Assembly: GCF_004000805.1 (NCBI RefSeq)
Contig: NZ_BILY01000028.1
Coordinates: 1 to 64,000 of the forward strand
Length of the DNA stretch: 64,000 bases
Direction of reading: 5' to 3'
From: Paenibacillus glycanilyticus NBRC 16618
GTDB lineage: Bacteria; Bacillota; Bacilli; Paenibacillales; Paenibacillaceae
Shown here one piece after another: positions 40,923 through 49,458 of this stretch. The position numbers and the translations under genes were made by a program. Position 1 is the stretch's first letter, and every line of letters starts with the position of its first letter. Under the pieces are notes generated by a model. That model did no database searches. It saw only the letters and a program-made list of their open reading frames with translations, and had not been told where the DNA came from.

Positions 40923-41780
40923 CTAGGCGTACATCGTTACGATTACGCCGTCGTAATTGTTGCCGGATACCTCGTACGGCTTGCCGTTCCGCACTTGGAC
41001 GGTGGCGCCGCTTCCGACCATCGGGTAGTAGGCGACGGTATATTTTTGACCGCCTGCCGTGATTGACATGGCCTTCGTTTGCTTCAGCTTGTCCAGATAC
41101 TGCTCCAGCGTCAGATCCTGCTTATACATGATGGCGCTATGCGCTTTCCCGACGTAACGGAAATGCCAAGGTTCATATTGAATGCCCGTGATATCTTCTT
41201 TCCCTTTCGGATACCGCAAAATAAACCCGTATTCCCACGCGTGCTTTTTCAGCCATTTGCCTTCCTCGGCTTCGTCCATCTTTGCAGTGGTTGAACCGAT
41301 ATCCAGCGATAAGCCGAGATTATGCTCGCTGTGGTAAGCAGGAAGCGCATAGTCATGCCCCATATCGCGGTACAGCTGGTCTTGCTTTTCCGCGTCGCGG
41401 TAGCCGCTGCTGATGAGAAAATGCTCCACACCGTCTTTTTTCGCTCCTTCCACCATCTCGCCAAAGTCCTTTGCCACCGACTCGGACAGCTGAATCGACG
41501 GATCTAGCAGGCCGTAGCCTTGCACCAGATCCGGGCGATCCGATAGCGAGACGATATCCGAGCGTATTCCTTCCGGATGCAGAGCATAGTCGTTATTCAC
41601 AAGGAGCAGATCCCCCTTATACATCTGCTCCTTGCTTACGGTTATCATCTTGCTGTCTTGCTGCGGCAGCGACCCGTTTTCTATATCAACCTTGTCTTCC
41701 CCGGCGCTTTTCACATTAAGCTGCGAGATCCCGTAACTTAACAGGATGACAAGGATAAACGCAAAAACCCACTTCCTCAT
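40923..41780 (-). CDS. VanY-like D-alanyl-D-alanine carboxypeptidase (M15B)
   Basis: A 285-aa membrane-anchored metallopeptidase. N-terminal anchor: VFAFILVILLSYGISQL. Zinc site: SEHNLGLSLDIGS (HxxxxxxxD) and EPWHFRYVGKAHS (WHFRY), with SGYRDAEKQ in front. It removes the terminal D-Ala from cell wall stem peptides or precursors. ATG 41780 is chosen (AAAGGGG 9 nt upstream). It lies in the same direction as the vanS/vanR-like genes. Confidence 0.9.
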   Translation of the reverse strand: MRKWVFAFILVILLSYGISQLNVKSAGEDKVDIENGSLPQQDSKMITVSKEQMYKGDLLLVNNDYALHPEGIRSDIVSLSDRPDLVQGYGLLDPSIQLSESVAKDFGEMVEGAKKDGVEHFLISSGYRDAEKQDQLYRDMGHDYALPAYHSEHNLGLSLDIGSTTAKMDEAEEGKWLKKHAWEYGFILRYPKGKEDITGIQYEPWHFRYVGKAHSAIMYKQDLTLEQYLDKLKQTKAMSITAGGQKYTVAYYPMVGSGATVQVRNGKPYEVSGNNYDGVIVTMYA

Positions 41781-41865
41781 GGCCCCATTCCCCTTTGCTT
41801 TGTTCATGCAACTAAGGATATAGGACACAATTTAAAAAGAAGTGGGGTAAAAGTTAAAGTTTTTC

Positions 41866-42963
41866 TTAAATCGGCAGCTTAACCGTAAATACGGTACGGA
41901 TCGTGCTGCTCTCGGCCGTTATGGTGCCTTGATGCTGCTCGACGATATTTTTGACGATAAACAGCCCTAGCCCCGTGCTTCCTTCGGGAGAACGGGCGCG
42001 GTCGCCGGTGTAAAACATGTCGAACAGATGCGGCAGATCCTCCGGCTTGATCGAATCGCCGTAATTGATAACCTCCAGAATGGCATGACCGTTCTCGGTT
42101 CTTCCCTTGATGTCGACATATTCGCCATCCTGACCGTAACGGGCGGCATTGGTCAACAAATTTTCGAATACCCGGGCCAGCAGCTCGCCGTCCGCCTCCA
42201 TCACGAGATGGGGAGGAAGGTCCAGCCTTGCCGTCAGGCGGCTCTTCACAAACACCGGGTACAGCTCTTCGCTTAGCTGCATCAGAAGCTCGGACAAGTC
42301 AATCTGCTTCTTGTCCAGCGTCAGCATGCCGTAATTCATCCGGGTAACCTCGAACAGCTCGTCCACCAGCCGCTCCAGCCGCTGCGATTTGTTAAACGCG
42401 ATAGCGGCAAAATGCCGGACCTGTTCCAGGGAGAGCTGCTCGTCGCGCAAAATAAAGTCCAGATAGCCAAGCACGGAGGTGAGAGGCGTTCGCAGATCAT
42501 GCGCGAGATTAAGGACGAGCTGGTCCTTGCTGCTCTCGGCGAAATCTCCACGCTCCACCGCCTTTTGCAGCATCTCGCCCGCTAGGTTCAGGTCTCCCGC
42601 AATAACGCCAAACTCATCGTCGGAAGGAACCAGCACCCGCCCGGTGAAATCCCCGTTGGCAAGCCGGTGAATGCCGGTCGAGATTTCCTTGAAATAAGAG
42701 ACGTATGGCTTGGTGAACAAATAAAAGAAGAAGAACGATAACGGCAGGAAGAAAATCAGGAAGAAATTCAAATCGCCAATATCGTTAAGCCAGCTGCGGG
42801 CCTGAACGATCGGATCGTCCGCGTAACGGATTCGCTGATTATAGTAAGATTTCAGCAGCCTGTAGATCAGGTAGGTCACCGCTCCCGAGATGAGCAGGCT
42901 CATGACGAACAGCTCGATCATGCGGGTACGGAAGCTTCGTAATTTTTTAGCCTTGGAAGGCAT
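41866..42963 (-). CDS. VanS-like sensor histidine kinase
   Basis: A 365-aa two-TM kinase. TM1 is MIELFVMSLLISGAVTYLIY and TM2 FFLIFFLPLSFFFFYLF. A HAMP linker follows, then the phospho-His in LNLAHDLRTPLTSVLG at about residue 153, an N-box FENLLTNAARYG, and G-boxes GSTGLGLFIVKNIVEQHQG. The start overlaps the vanR-like gene by 17 nt. The kinase probably senses wall stress or a peptidoglycan ligand. Confidence 0.93.
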   Translation of the reverse strand: MPSKAKKLRSFRTRMIELFVMSLLISGAVTYLIYRLLKSYYNQRIRYADDPIVQARSWLNDIGDLNFFLIFFLPLSFFFFYLFTKPYVSYFKEISTGIHRLANGDFTGRVLVPSDDEFGVIAGDLNLAGEMLQKAVERGDFAESSKDQLVLNLAHDLRTPLTSVLGYLDFILRDEQLSLEQVRHFAAIAFNKSQRLERLVDELFEVTRMNYGMLTLDKKQIDLSELLMQLSEELYPVFVKSRLTARLDLPPHLVMEADGELLARVFENLLTNAARYGQDGEYVDIKGRTENGHAILEVINYGDSIKPEDLPHLFDMFYTGDRARSPEGSTGLGLFIVKNIVEQHQGTITAESSTIRTVFTVKLPI

Positions 42964-43663
42964 AGCCTACCCCCCAGACCGTCTTGATCCATTGCTGATG
43001 CTGCTTGTCCTCGCCAAGCTTCTTGCGCAATGTCCGGATATGAACCATTACCGTGTTGCCGCCACTCTCGTAATAAGCCTCGCCCCATACTTGCTGGAAA
43101 ATATGCTCCGCGCTGAATACCTTCTTCGGATGGCTGGCCAGCAGGTGAAGGATATCGAACTCCTTCGGAGTCAGATCAATCCGGTCATTGTACAAGGTAA
43201 CGGTGCGCTGCTCCTGGTCAATCGTGAGCCCTCCCGCCACTATCGCGGAAGACGCATGACTTGGTGCGGCTACCGGCTGATTCAACTGCCTGAAGCGTCG
43301 CAGCTGGGCGTTTACTCTGGCGAGCAGCTCCATCGGGTTAAACGGCTTGGTCATATAATCGTCGGCGCCCATAACGAGGCCGGATATTTTATCGAAATCG
43401 GAAGTCTTGGCGCTTAGGAAAATAATCGGCATCCGGTATTGCTGCTCCCGAATAACGCGAACGACTTCGTAGCCGTCCATATGCGGCATCATAATGTCGA
43501 GAATAACCAAGTCGATTGTATTCGTCTGCACGAGACGGACGGCTTCTCTCCCGTCAGCGGCCTTCAGCAGCTGGTAGCCCTCCTTGCCCAGGTGGAGCGC
43601 AATCAGCTCCGCGATATCAGGGTCATCCTCCGCAATCAAGATCGTTGTGCGCTGCATCCCCAT
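42947..43663 (-). CDS. VanR-like OmpR family response regulator
   Basis: A 238-aa regulator. The receiver domain has DLVILDIMMPHMDG with phospho-acceptor D53 and KPFNPMELLARV. The C-terminal winged helix is LTPKEFDILHLLASHPKKVFSAEHIFQQVWGEAYYESGGNTVMVHIRTLRKKLGED. ATG 43663 has AGGA upstream. With vanS and vanY-like genes it forms one operon; it probably activates vanY expression. Confidence 0.95.
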   Translation of the reverse strand: MGMQRTTILIAEDDPDIAELIALHLGKEGYQLLKAADGREAVRLVQTNTIDLVILDIMMPHMDGYEVVRVIREQQYRMPIIFLSAKTSDFDKISGLVMGADDYMTKPFNPMELLARVNAQLRRFRQLNQPVAAPSHASSAIVAGGLTIDQEQRTVTLYNDRIDLTPKEFDILHLLASHPKKVFSAEHIFQQVWGEAYYESGGNTVMVHIRTLRKKLGEDKQHQQWIKTVWGVGYAFQG

Positions 43664-43774
43664 TGCAAATCATTCCTTATCCAGTTTCTTGTTTATTCCA
43701 ACTCTTATTGTAACCTCTTGGACGAGCCATTACACGAAGTAGTTGCACCTTGGGCTCCAAACCGCGAGGAGAGG

Positions 43775-44034
43775 GCTGTTTCCGCCTCGCGTCCCCGCGC
43801 TCATCCCGCTGTAAGACGGTTTTTCCATCTTATTCGGTCGTTTCCTCCCCGCGTCCCCACACACATCCCGTTGTAAGACGGTTTTTCCGTCTTATTCGGT
43901 CGTTTCCTCCCCGCTTCCCCAAGCACATCCCGCTGTAAGACGGTTTTTCCGTCTTATTCGGTCGTTTCCGCCTCGTGTCCCCGCGCTCATCCCACTGTAA
44001 GACGGTTTTTCCGTCTTACAGCGGGAGCGCGGCG
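43775..44034. repeat. 62-bp tandem repeat array (four near-identical units)
   Basis: The core gtaagacggtttttcc begins at 43811, 43873, 43935 and 43997, exactly 62 nt apart. Each unit has a hairpin AAGACGG/CCGTCTT and a C-rich stretch. The last unit has an extended stem CTGTAAGACGG/CCGTCTTACAG. A partial unit lies at the left end. There are no spacers and no ORF. Confidence 0.9.
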
Positions 44035-44039
44035 GCACG

Positions 44040-44078
44040 GGCAAAATAAAAACGCCGTCCCCAAATGGGACGGCGTTT
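44040..44078 (-). terminator. Terminator after the ABC-2/YhgE-like gene
   Basis: Stem aaacgccgtccc / gggacggcgttt at 44050-44078. The plus-strand A-rich run at 44042-44051 reads as T on the minus strand. Confidence 0.85.
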
Positions 44079-44087
44079 CACTTTCCA

Positions 44088-45263
44088 TTATATAGAGGCG
44101 GCGTTTTGCGACGCTGCCGCTTTTCCTTTTTTCACGCCTGCGGCAAGCAGCAGAACCAGGCATCCGCCCGCAATGCTCCACAGGACTGCCGCGTTCGAGC
44201 TAACGGCATCCAGCCCGCCGAAGTACATGATTTCCCGAAGTCCGCCCGCTACGAAGCGAAGCGGTGTCCACGAGTACAGCAGGTTCTGCGTCGCATCCGA
44301 CAGGAATTCGACCGGCATGTTCAGAATTGGCATCGAGAAGAACATAAGCAGGACGAGAATCGCCATCGCCGGGAAGCCAATCCAGTTGAGCAGCATCGAT
44401 TGCAGCAGGTAGAACGCCGAACCGCTCAGCCATAAGAACAGCCATGTATCGGTTGCATGCGAAAGCTCCATTCCGTACCAAGCGTTAGCCATCCATACGA
44501 TCAGGCCGGAAGCGGCGCCGATCAGCACCAGGCCAATGACCGGCTGCATCAGGTGAGCCGGCCATTGGCGGCCGGCCGCCTTTTTCGCATTATTGCTGGC
44601 GAGGAACAGGATCATTGCCGTCACCAGGCTGCCAATCCACATAATTTGCGTGAGCAGCCCAGGCGCGTTGCCGCTTGCGTTATTAGCGCCAACCGGATGA
44701 ACGGCTTCTTCCCTCACTTGAATAGGTGCGAGCAGTGCCGCTGCCGTAGCAGCCGGGATCTGCTCGGAGCGCTGGGATAACTGCTCAAGCGCCGATTTTG
44801 ACAACTCGAGGGATACCATCTTCATTACTTGACCGAGTCCTTGCTTCACAACCGTTGCCGCCTGCGCGTTCATGCCTTCATTACTTATGATTTGCACGGT
44901 TGCAGGAGCAGGCGCAGGACCCATCATTGAGGCTACTCCGGCACTCAAATCCTTCGGCAGCACAAGCGCGCCGTAATAATCGCGCGAGTCCAGCCCTTTG
45001 CGCGCTTCTTCTTCCGATCCGACAATCTTCCAGCTGATTGGCAGCTGTGTATTAGAGGTCAGCTGCTGCTTGATCATTTCGCCCACGGCCAGCTTATCTC
45101 CGGTTGGAAGATCAACAGGTTCATCCTGCACGACCAAAGCCACCGGCACATCATGCGGTTTCGAACCAAGCACGGAACCCATCATCGCAAGTCCAAACAC
45201 CGTAAGCACAAGCGTAATGATCAGTACGCCAAGCCATAACATTTTTTGTTTAAAAATATTCAT
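44088..45263 (-). CDS. YhgE/Pip- or ABC-2-like membrane protein (DUF3533-type)
   Basis: A 391-aa membrane protein. N-terminal helix: MLWLGVLIITLVLTVFGLAMMGS. Then a large extracytoplasmic domain of about 200 aa (VALVVQDEPVDLPTGDKLAVGEMI and ISWKIVGSEEEARKGLDSRDYYGALVLPKDLS), then five to six helices near the C-terminus (QIMWIGSLVTAMILFLAS...). This layout is typical of the DUF3533/YhgE-like and ABC-2 exporter-type proteins, here without an ATPase. It is divergent from a TetR gene, which suggests drug- or lipid-linked export. Confidence 0.75.
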   Translation of the reverse strand: MNIFKQKMLWLGVLIITLVLTVFGLAMMGSVLGSKPHDVPVALVVQDEPVDLPTGDKLAVGEMIKQQLTSNTQLPISWKIVGSEEEARKGLDSRDYYGALVLPKDLSAGVASMMGPAPAPATVQIISNEGMNAQAATVVKQGLGQVMKMVSLELSKSALEQLSQRSEQIPAATAAALLAPIQVREEAVHPVGANNASGNAPGLLTQIMWIGSLVTAMILFLASNNAKKAAGRQWPAHLMQPVIGLVLIGAASGLIVWMANAWYGMELSHATDTWLFLWLSGSAFYLLQSMLLNWIGFPAMAILVLLMFFSMPILNMPVEFLSDATQNLLYSWTPLRFVAGGLREIMYFGGLDAVSSNAAVLWSIAGGCLVLLLAAGVKKGKAAASQNAASI

Positions 45264-45302
45264 AAATCTCCATCTCCCATCTCTATATAAATGAACATTG
45301 TG

Positions 45303-45332
45303 TTGATTAATGATCACGTTGTTAATTATAAT
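45303..45332 (+). promoter_or_regulatory. Promoter of the TetR gene
   Basis: TTGATT and TATAAT with an 18-nt spacer, in the divergent region between the YhgE-like and TetR genes. Confidence 0.6.
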
Positions 45333-45439
45333 GAGAGACAAAGGAAACACAATAATCATTCCTCACCTTACTGTTTATTACTCACCACTTCGGGGGGCAG
45401 TGTTCATTATCGCCGCAAAAATCGCAGAGGGAGGCCCTC

Positions 45440-46057
45440 ATGTCCGAGAAAATCGACCGGAGAAAAGCTAAAACAAAGCAGCAGATCCATGATTCGCTAA
45501 TGGCTCTTATCGCCGAGAAAGGCGTGGAGCATGTAACGGTTACCGATATTACAAGCCATGCCAACCTGAACCGCGGAACCTTCTATCTGCATTACAAGGA
45601 TGTGCCCGATGTCCTTCAGCAGCTCAAGGATCATGTGTTCAAGAGCATTGAGCAGTACGTGGTGAAGCTCGACTTCCGCACGGCAATGGAATACGCCGAC
45701 CGCCGGGTGCCTTACCCGCTTGGGGTGCGGATTTTTCAGGAGTTTGCGAAGCATGCCGATTTCTTGAAAGTGATGTTTGGTCCTAAGGGGGATCTCTCCT
45801 ACGCCATTCAATTCCGCAAGCTCATGGCCCGGCATATTTACCAGAAGATCGATATTCCCGAGGCCGCTAATCTTAAGATTCGCCGGGATTACGTGGTTGC
45901 TTATATGACCTCCGCGCATTTCGGCATGCTTATGCATTGGATAGAATGCGACCTGGATCAAACGCCGGAGCAGATGGCCTTCATTATGATGAACATCGTG
46001 AACTTTGGCCCGCTGGTTTCGTTTGGAATAAAAGAAATGCCTCCTGCCAAGTCGTAA
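45440..46057 (+). CDS. TetR/AcrR family regulator, divergent from the YhgE-like gene
   Basis: A 205-aa regulator. HTH: KTKQQIHDSLMALIAEKGVEHVTVTDITSHANLNRGTFYLHYKDVPDVLQ, and a C-terminal domain of the TetR_C_7 type with FLKVMFGPKGD and MLMHWIECDLDQTPEQMA. GAGGGAGG lies 5 nt before the ATG. Divergence from the membrane protein gene suggests it represses that gene. Confidence 0.92.
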   Translation: MSEKIDRRKAKTKQQIHDSLMALIAEKGVEHVTVTDITSHANLNRGTFYLHYKDVPDVLQQLKDHVFKSIEQYVVKLDFRTAMEYADRRVPYPLGVRIFQEFAKHADFLKVMFGPKGDLSYAIQFRKLMARHIYQKIDIPEAANLKIRRDYVVAYMTSAHFGMLMHWIECDLDQTPEQMAFIMMNIVNFGPLVSFGIKEMPPAKS

Positions 46058-46100
46058 AAAGAAGAAGAGCCTCCACACCCCGTGAAGGCTCTTCTTCTTT
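46058..46100. terminator. Convergent terminator between TetR and the fused phosphotransferase gene
   Basis: Stem aaagaagaagagcct / aggctcttcttcttt with a 13-nt loop and A/T runs on both sides. Confidence 0.85.
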
Positions 46101-47538
46101 ATCGTTCATACTCGGAATACCACTTCGGCACCAAACGCTCAAAGCCGTCATGGTCCTCCCATACTTTATTTACCCGGGTCAGCATATCGTCCAGCTCCTC
46201 CGGGCGTACGCGAAGAATCCAGACGATCGAGGACAGAATCGTCAACGCTATATAAAGCGAATATAAGGCCCAGAAGGAATCCTCAAGCCCCCCTTCCCCG
46301 TAATAGCCGTCGATCTGTCCAACCGCAAACGGAATGCTGGCCTCCACGCTGAAAAAACCCGCCTTCAGAAATTCATGCACGGGATCTCCCCAGTCAAACC
46401 GGTTCACATCAATGACGCCTGATAGCCGACCATCCTTCACGATGAGGTTGCCGGTATGAAAGTCGTCATGCTGAAGCTTGCTCGGGCGCCCCTTCAATAA
46501 GCCAAGATTCGCTTCAATAAAGGTAAACAGCTTCTCCTCGAAAGCAATCGTAACGCCGCTTTGCTCATAGCCCTCCCGGTACCGCCTGTATTTCGCAAGT
46601 ACGCGGGTTTCCCAAGGCTCGATAGATGCCGGCGCCTCAATCCGATTGATTTTGCGCAGCTCAGCTCCCGCTTGCAGACCAATCTCATACTGCCGGCTTG
46701 CGCTTAAGGCCGGAAGCTCGTCTATCGCATCGCCGCCTTTAATGTAAGTCAGCAGCATGTAGCCAAGCCCCAACTCCTCCAGCTTCCCTATCGCAACCGG
46801 CAAAGAGCACATAACCTCTTGCTCCCGCAGCTGCTCAAGGACCCGGAATTCCTGCTGCTTCCTTGCTTCCTCTTCGAGCGCATAGGTTCTGAGCACATAC
46901 ACCGCCTGTCCAAGACGATCGCAAACGGTATACTTGCCGTCGCCGGAGTAGCCTTTCTGAATGGCCTCCAGCTTCATATCGTCTTGCAGCTCCGGTATGG
47001 CCGATAGCCATTCATTCATGTCTGGCCCTCCTTCCGGTAAAAAGCTTATAAAATCATCCGCATGAGCGCGGATATATAACGCAAGCCTGCGAAGACTGTC
47101 CGGCACCCCCGCCTTAAACCGTCTGTAGCAATCTTCAACCTTCAGGCGCAGCTTATTATCCAGCTCGAGATCTTTAAAAGTTACTTCGCTTAAGGCACGG
47201 CCTTGCTGCACCGCATGCAAATCAAGCAACAATCGAAGCTCTTCCAGACTGCCGTGCATCGTCTCCGCTCCGAAAAAACGGAGTGCCTTCCAGACGCCAT
47301 CCGCGTATCCGGGCTGGCTGAGTACATGGGCGGACCAACAGTACAGCTCCATTGACGAATGCTTGGCATGGTCGTACCAGGCGCTGAACATAAACAAAGC
47401 TTTTTGCGGACGGTTAAGTCTGGCAAGCGCCTCGGACTTTACCGCCATGCTTTTACCTCGGATTTGATCAGCCACCGGCCGTATGCAAGCCCTCCTTAAC
47501 TCGTCGTCCCCAAGCACATTGAACTGCTTCCTGCTCAT
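46099..47538 (-). CDS. Phosphotransferase with an N-terminal uncharacterised domain
   Basis: A protein of about 479 aa. The C-terminal 290 residues form an APH fold: YTVCDRLGQAVYVLRTYALEEEA, KLQHDDFHTGNLIVKDGRLSGVIDVNRFDWGDPVHEF (HDDFHTGN and the metal Asp, with HDD in place of HGD), and WALYSLYIALTIL. The N-terminal 180 residues are helical (YDHAKHSSMELYCWSAHVLSQP), with some resemblance to DMP19/DUF4375-like proteins, but I am not sure. The fusion is unusual; MNEWLSAIPEL at about residue 190 looks like a normal start of a lone APH. The ATG at 47538 is used; TTG starts 9-12 nt upstream are possible. Confidence 0.65.
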   Translation of the reverse strand: MSRKQFNVLGDDELRRACIRPVADQIRGKSMAVKSEALARLNRPQKALFMFSAWYDHAKHSSMELYCWSAHVLSQPGYADGVWKALRFFGAETMHGSLEELRLLLDLHAVQQGRALSEVTFKDLELDNKLRLKVEDCYRRFKAGVPDSLRRLALYIRAHADDFISFLPEGGPDMNEWLSAIPELQDDMKLEAIQKGYSGDGKYTVCDRLGQAVYVLRTYALEEEARKQQEFRVLEQLREQEVMCSLPVAIGKLEELGLGYMLLTYIKGGDAIDELPALSASRQYEIGLQAGAELRKINRIEAPASIEPWETRVLAKYRRYREGYEQSGVTIAFEEKLFTFIEANLGLLKGRPSKLQHDDFHTGNLIVKDGRLSGVIDVNRFDWGDPVHEFLKAGFFSVEASIPFAVGQIDGYYGEGGLEDSFWALYSLYIALTILSSIVWILRVRPEELDDMLTRVNKVWEDHDGFERLVPKWYSEYER

Positions 47539-47733
47539 CGCAACCAACAAAGAAACACCCCTTTTCCACACAAAAGATACGCAAGCAAATGGAAAATGTT
47601 GCACCCTGAGTTTAGCGGTTTTCCGCTCGTCCGCAACATGGTTCGGACGAACTTGGCAAACAATACAGATACCTGTTTTTGTACCGTTCTTCTCAGTTCC
47701 CATATCTTTTTCAAGAAAACCCGCTTACTATAA

Positions 47734-47762
47734 TTGAGAAACTGTTAAAAAATTAGTACACT
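47734..47762 (+). promoter_or_regulatory. Promoter of the LLM flavin monooxygenase gene
   Basis: TTGAGA and TACACT with a 17-nt spacer, ending 26 nt before the ATG. The AAAGGAGG site lies between. Confidence 0.65.
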
Positions 47763-47788
47763 AGAAGAAATAAAGGAGGCGGACTTAT

Positions 47789-48853
47789 ATGACCGAATCG
47801 GCAAACCATTTTGAACTTGGCATTAGTACCTTTCTGGAAGCAAAACCACATCCGGGCATGGGCGGGGCTTACAGCCACGCGGAACGGATCCGCAATAGCG
47901 TGGAAGAAATGATTCTGGCCGACCAGGTTGGCCTTGATGTATACGGAATCGGGGAGCATCACCGGCAGGATTACGCGGCAAGCGCTCCGCATGTCATTCT
48001 TGCGGCTGCGGCCGCGCAGACGAAGCATCTCCGTCTGACCAGCGCCGTTACCGTATTGTCGTCCGACGACCCGGTGCGCGTGTACCAAGGCTTCTCCACC
48101 GTTGACGCGATCTCGAACGGCCGTGCCGAAATTATGGCGGGCAGAGGCTCGTTTATCGAGTCGTTCCCGCTCTTTGGCTACAGCCTCGAGGATTATGACG
48201 AGCTGTTCGACGAGAAGCTGGAGCTGCTGCTCCAAATTACGAAGGAAGAGAAAGTCAGCTGGCAGGGCAACCACCGCGCCGCAATCGATAACCTAGCCGT
48301 CTACCCGCGTGCGGTGCAGGACCCGCTTCCGGTCTGGATCGCAACAGGCGGCAACCCGCAGTCGGCAATTCGCGCGGGCGTGCTTGGCCTTCCTGTCTGC
48401 TTCGCGATCATTGGCGGCATGCCGGAGCGATTCGCTCCGCTTGTTGAGCTTTACAAGGAAGCTTATACCCGTGCCGGCCATGATCCTAAAAAAATGCAAA
48501 TCGGCACGCACTCGCATGGCTTCGTCAGCGACACGGATACAAGAGCAACCGAGCTCTTCTACCCTGCCCAGCAGGCGATGATGAACGTCATCGGCCGCGA
48601 ACGCGGCTGGCCGCCATATACCTTCGAAGCTTACGATGCGGCTCGCAGCATGCGCGGAGCGCTTTATGTCGGCGAGGCGGAATATGTAGCGGAGAAAATT
48701 ATTTTGCTGCATAAGAACCTGGGCTTAACCCGCTTCTTCCTGCATGTCGACACCAGCTCCATTCCGCATAAGGATATGATGCGCGCCATTGAGCTGCTTG
48801 GCACCAAAGTAGCGCCGATTGTCCGCAAGGAGATCGCTGCTTCGGCAAAATAA
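47789..48853 (+). CDS. Luciferase-like (LLM class) flavin-dependent oxidoreductase
   Basis: A 354-aa TIM-barrel flavoenzyme: FELGISTFLEA at the start, DQVGLDVYGIGEHHRQDYAASAPHVILAAAAAQTKHLRLTSAVTVLSSDDPVRVYQGFSTVDAISNGRAEIMAGRGSF. The order matches bacterial LLM oxidoreductases that use FMN (or F420 in other groups). Substrate unknown. A promoter and AAAGGAGG site are clear, and a terminator follows. Confidence 0.9.
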   Translation: MTESANHFELGISTFLEAKPHPGMGGAYSHAERIRNSVEEMILADQVGLDVYGIGEHHRQDYAASAPHVILAAAAAQTKHLRLTSAVTVLSSDDPVRVYQGFSTVDAISNGRAEIMAGRGSFIESFPLFGYSLEDYDELFDEKLELLLQITKEEKVSWQGNHRAAIDNLAVYPRAVQDPLPVWIATGGNPQSAIRAGVLGLPVCFAIIGGMPERFAPLVELYKEAYTRAGHDPKKMQIGTHSHGFVSDTDTRATELFYPAQQAMMNVIGRERGWPPYTFEAYDAARSMRGALYVGEAEYVAEKIILLHKNLGLTRFFLHVDTSSIPHKDMMRAIELLGTKVAPIVRKEIAASAK

Positions 48854-48866
48854 TGGATTAGGCATA

Positions 48867-48900
48867 AAAAAGTGCGGGCCTGCGAAGGCTCGCACTTTTT
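48867..48900. terminator. Convergent terminator of the LLM and tlpA-like genes
   Basis: Stem AAAAAGTGCG / CGCACTTTTT with a 14-nt loop, between the LLM stop and the minus-strand tlpA-like stop. Confidence 0.85.
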
Positions 48901-49443
48901 CTATGGGAAAAGCGGATCAATCGCCGCCCGCATTTCCTCTTCCGTCATATGGCCAACCCTTCTGAAAACCACGTCGCCCGATTCGTTCACGAGAATAGAG
49001 ACGGGAATCGATTTGATGCCATAGGCATACGTAACGCTTTTATCCGAATCCAGCACCACCGGGAAATGATATTGCTTCTCCGCGATATATTTGGCCACTT
49101 TCCCCTGTTCCTCCCCGACGTCAACGGATAGGACAACAAGTCCTTTATCCTTATAATCCTGATACACCTTCTCCAGCGCAGGCATCTCCTTGTCGCACCA
49201 TTTGCACCAGGTCGCCCAGAAGTTGATGTAGACGGGCTTTCCTTTCAGACCCGACAGCGTTACTTCCTTGCCGTCCAGATCCTTCAGCGTAAAGTCATCC
49301 GCCGGTTCTTTGGCTGCTTCCGTCTTCGTTTCCGCTGCCAGGGCAGCAGCATCCGTCTTGATCCCGTAGTTTTGTGTCACGTAAAGCGAGAGCAGCACGA
49401 ACGCAGCAACGGCTCCGATCAGAATCCAGGTAGATTTTCTCAC
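48901..49443 (-). CDS. TlpA/ResA-like extracytoplasmic thioredoxin
   Basis: A 180-aa membrane-anchored thiol-disulfide protein. The N-terminal helix WILIGAVAAFVLLSLYVTQ anchors it outside the membrane. The thioredoxin fold begins PADDFTLKDLDGKEVTLSGLKGKPVYINFWATWCKWCDKEMP with the CxxC pair WCKWC, and IKSIPVSILVNESGDVV holds the cis-Pro. TlpA/ResA proteins reduce cysteines in cytochrome c maturation or on secreted proteins, receiving electrons through CcdA. The gene is 15 nt after ccdA. Confidence 0.93.
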   Translation of the reverse strand: MRKSTWILIGAVAAFVLLSLYVTQNYGIKTDAAALAAETKTEAAKEPADDFTLKDLDGKEVTLSGLKGKPVYINFWATWCKWCDKEMPALEKVYQDYKDKGLVVLSVDVGEEQGKVAKYIAEKQYHFPVVLDSDKSVTYAYGIKSIPVSILVNESGDVVFRRVGHMTEEEMRAAIDPLFP

Positions 49444-49458
49444 GGCTTGCCCACCTCC

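Noticed and set aside
40923-43663. A vancomycin resistance gene cluster
   Set aside because: Only VanY-, VanS- and VanR-like genes are present. The needed VanH, ligase and VanX genes were not seen in the window.
43775-44034. A CRISPR array
   Set aside because: The 62-bp units are contiguous with no variable spacers, they contain their own hairpins, and no cas gene is near.
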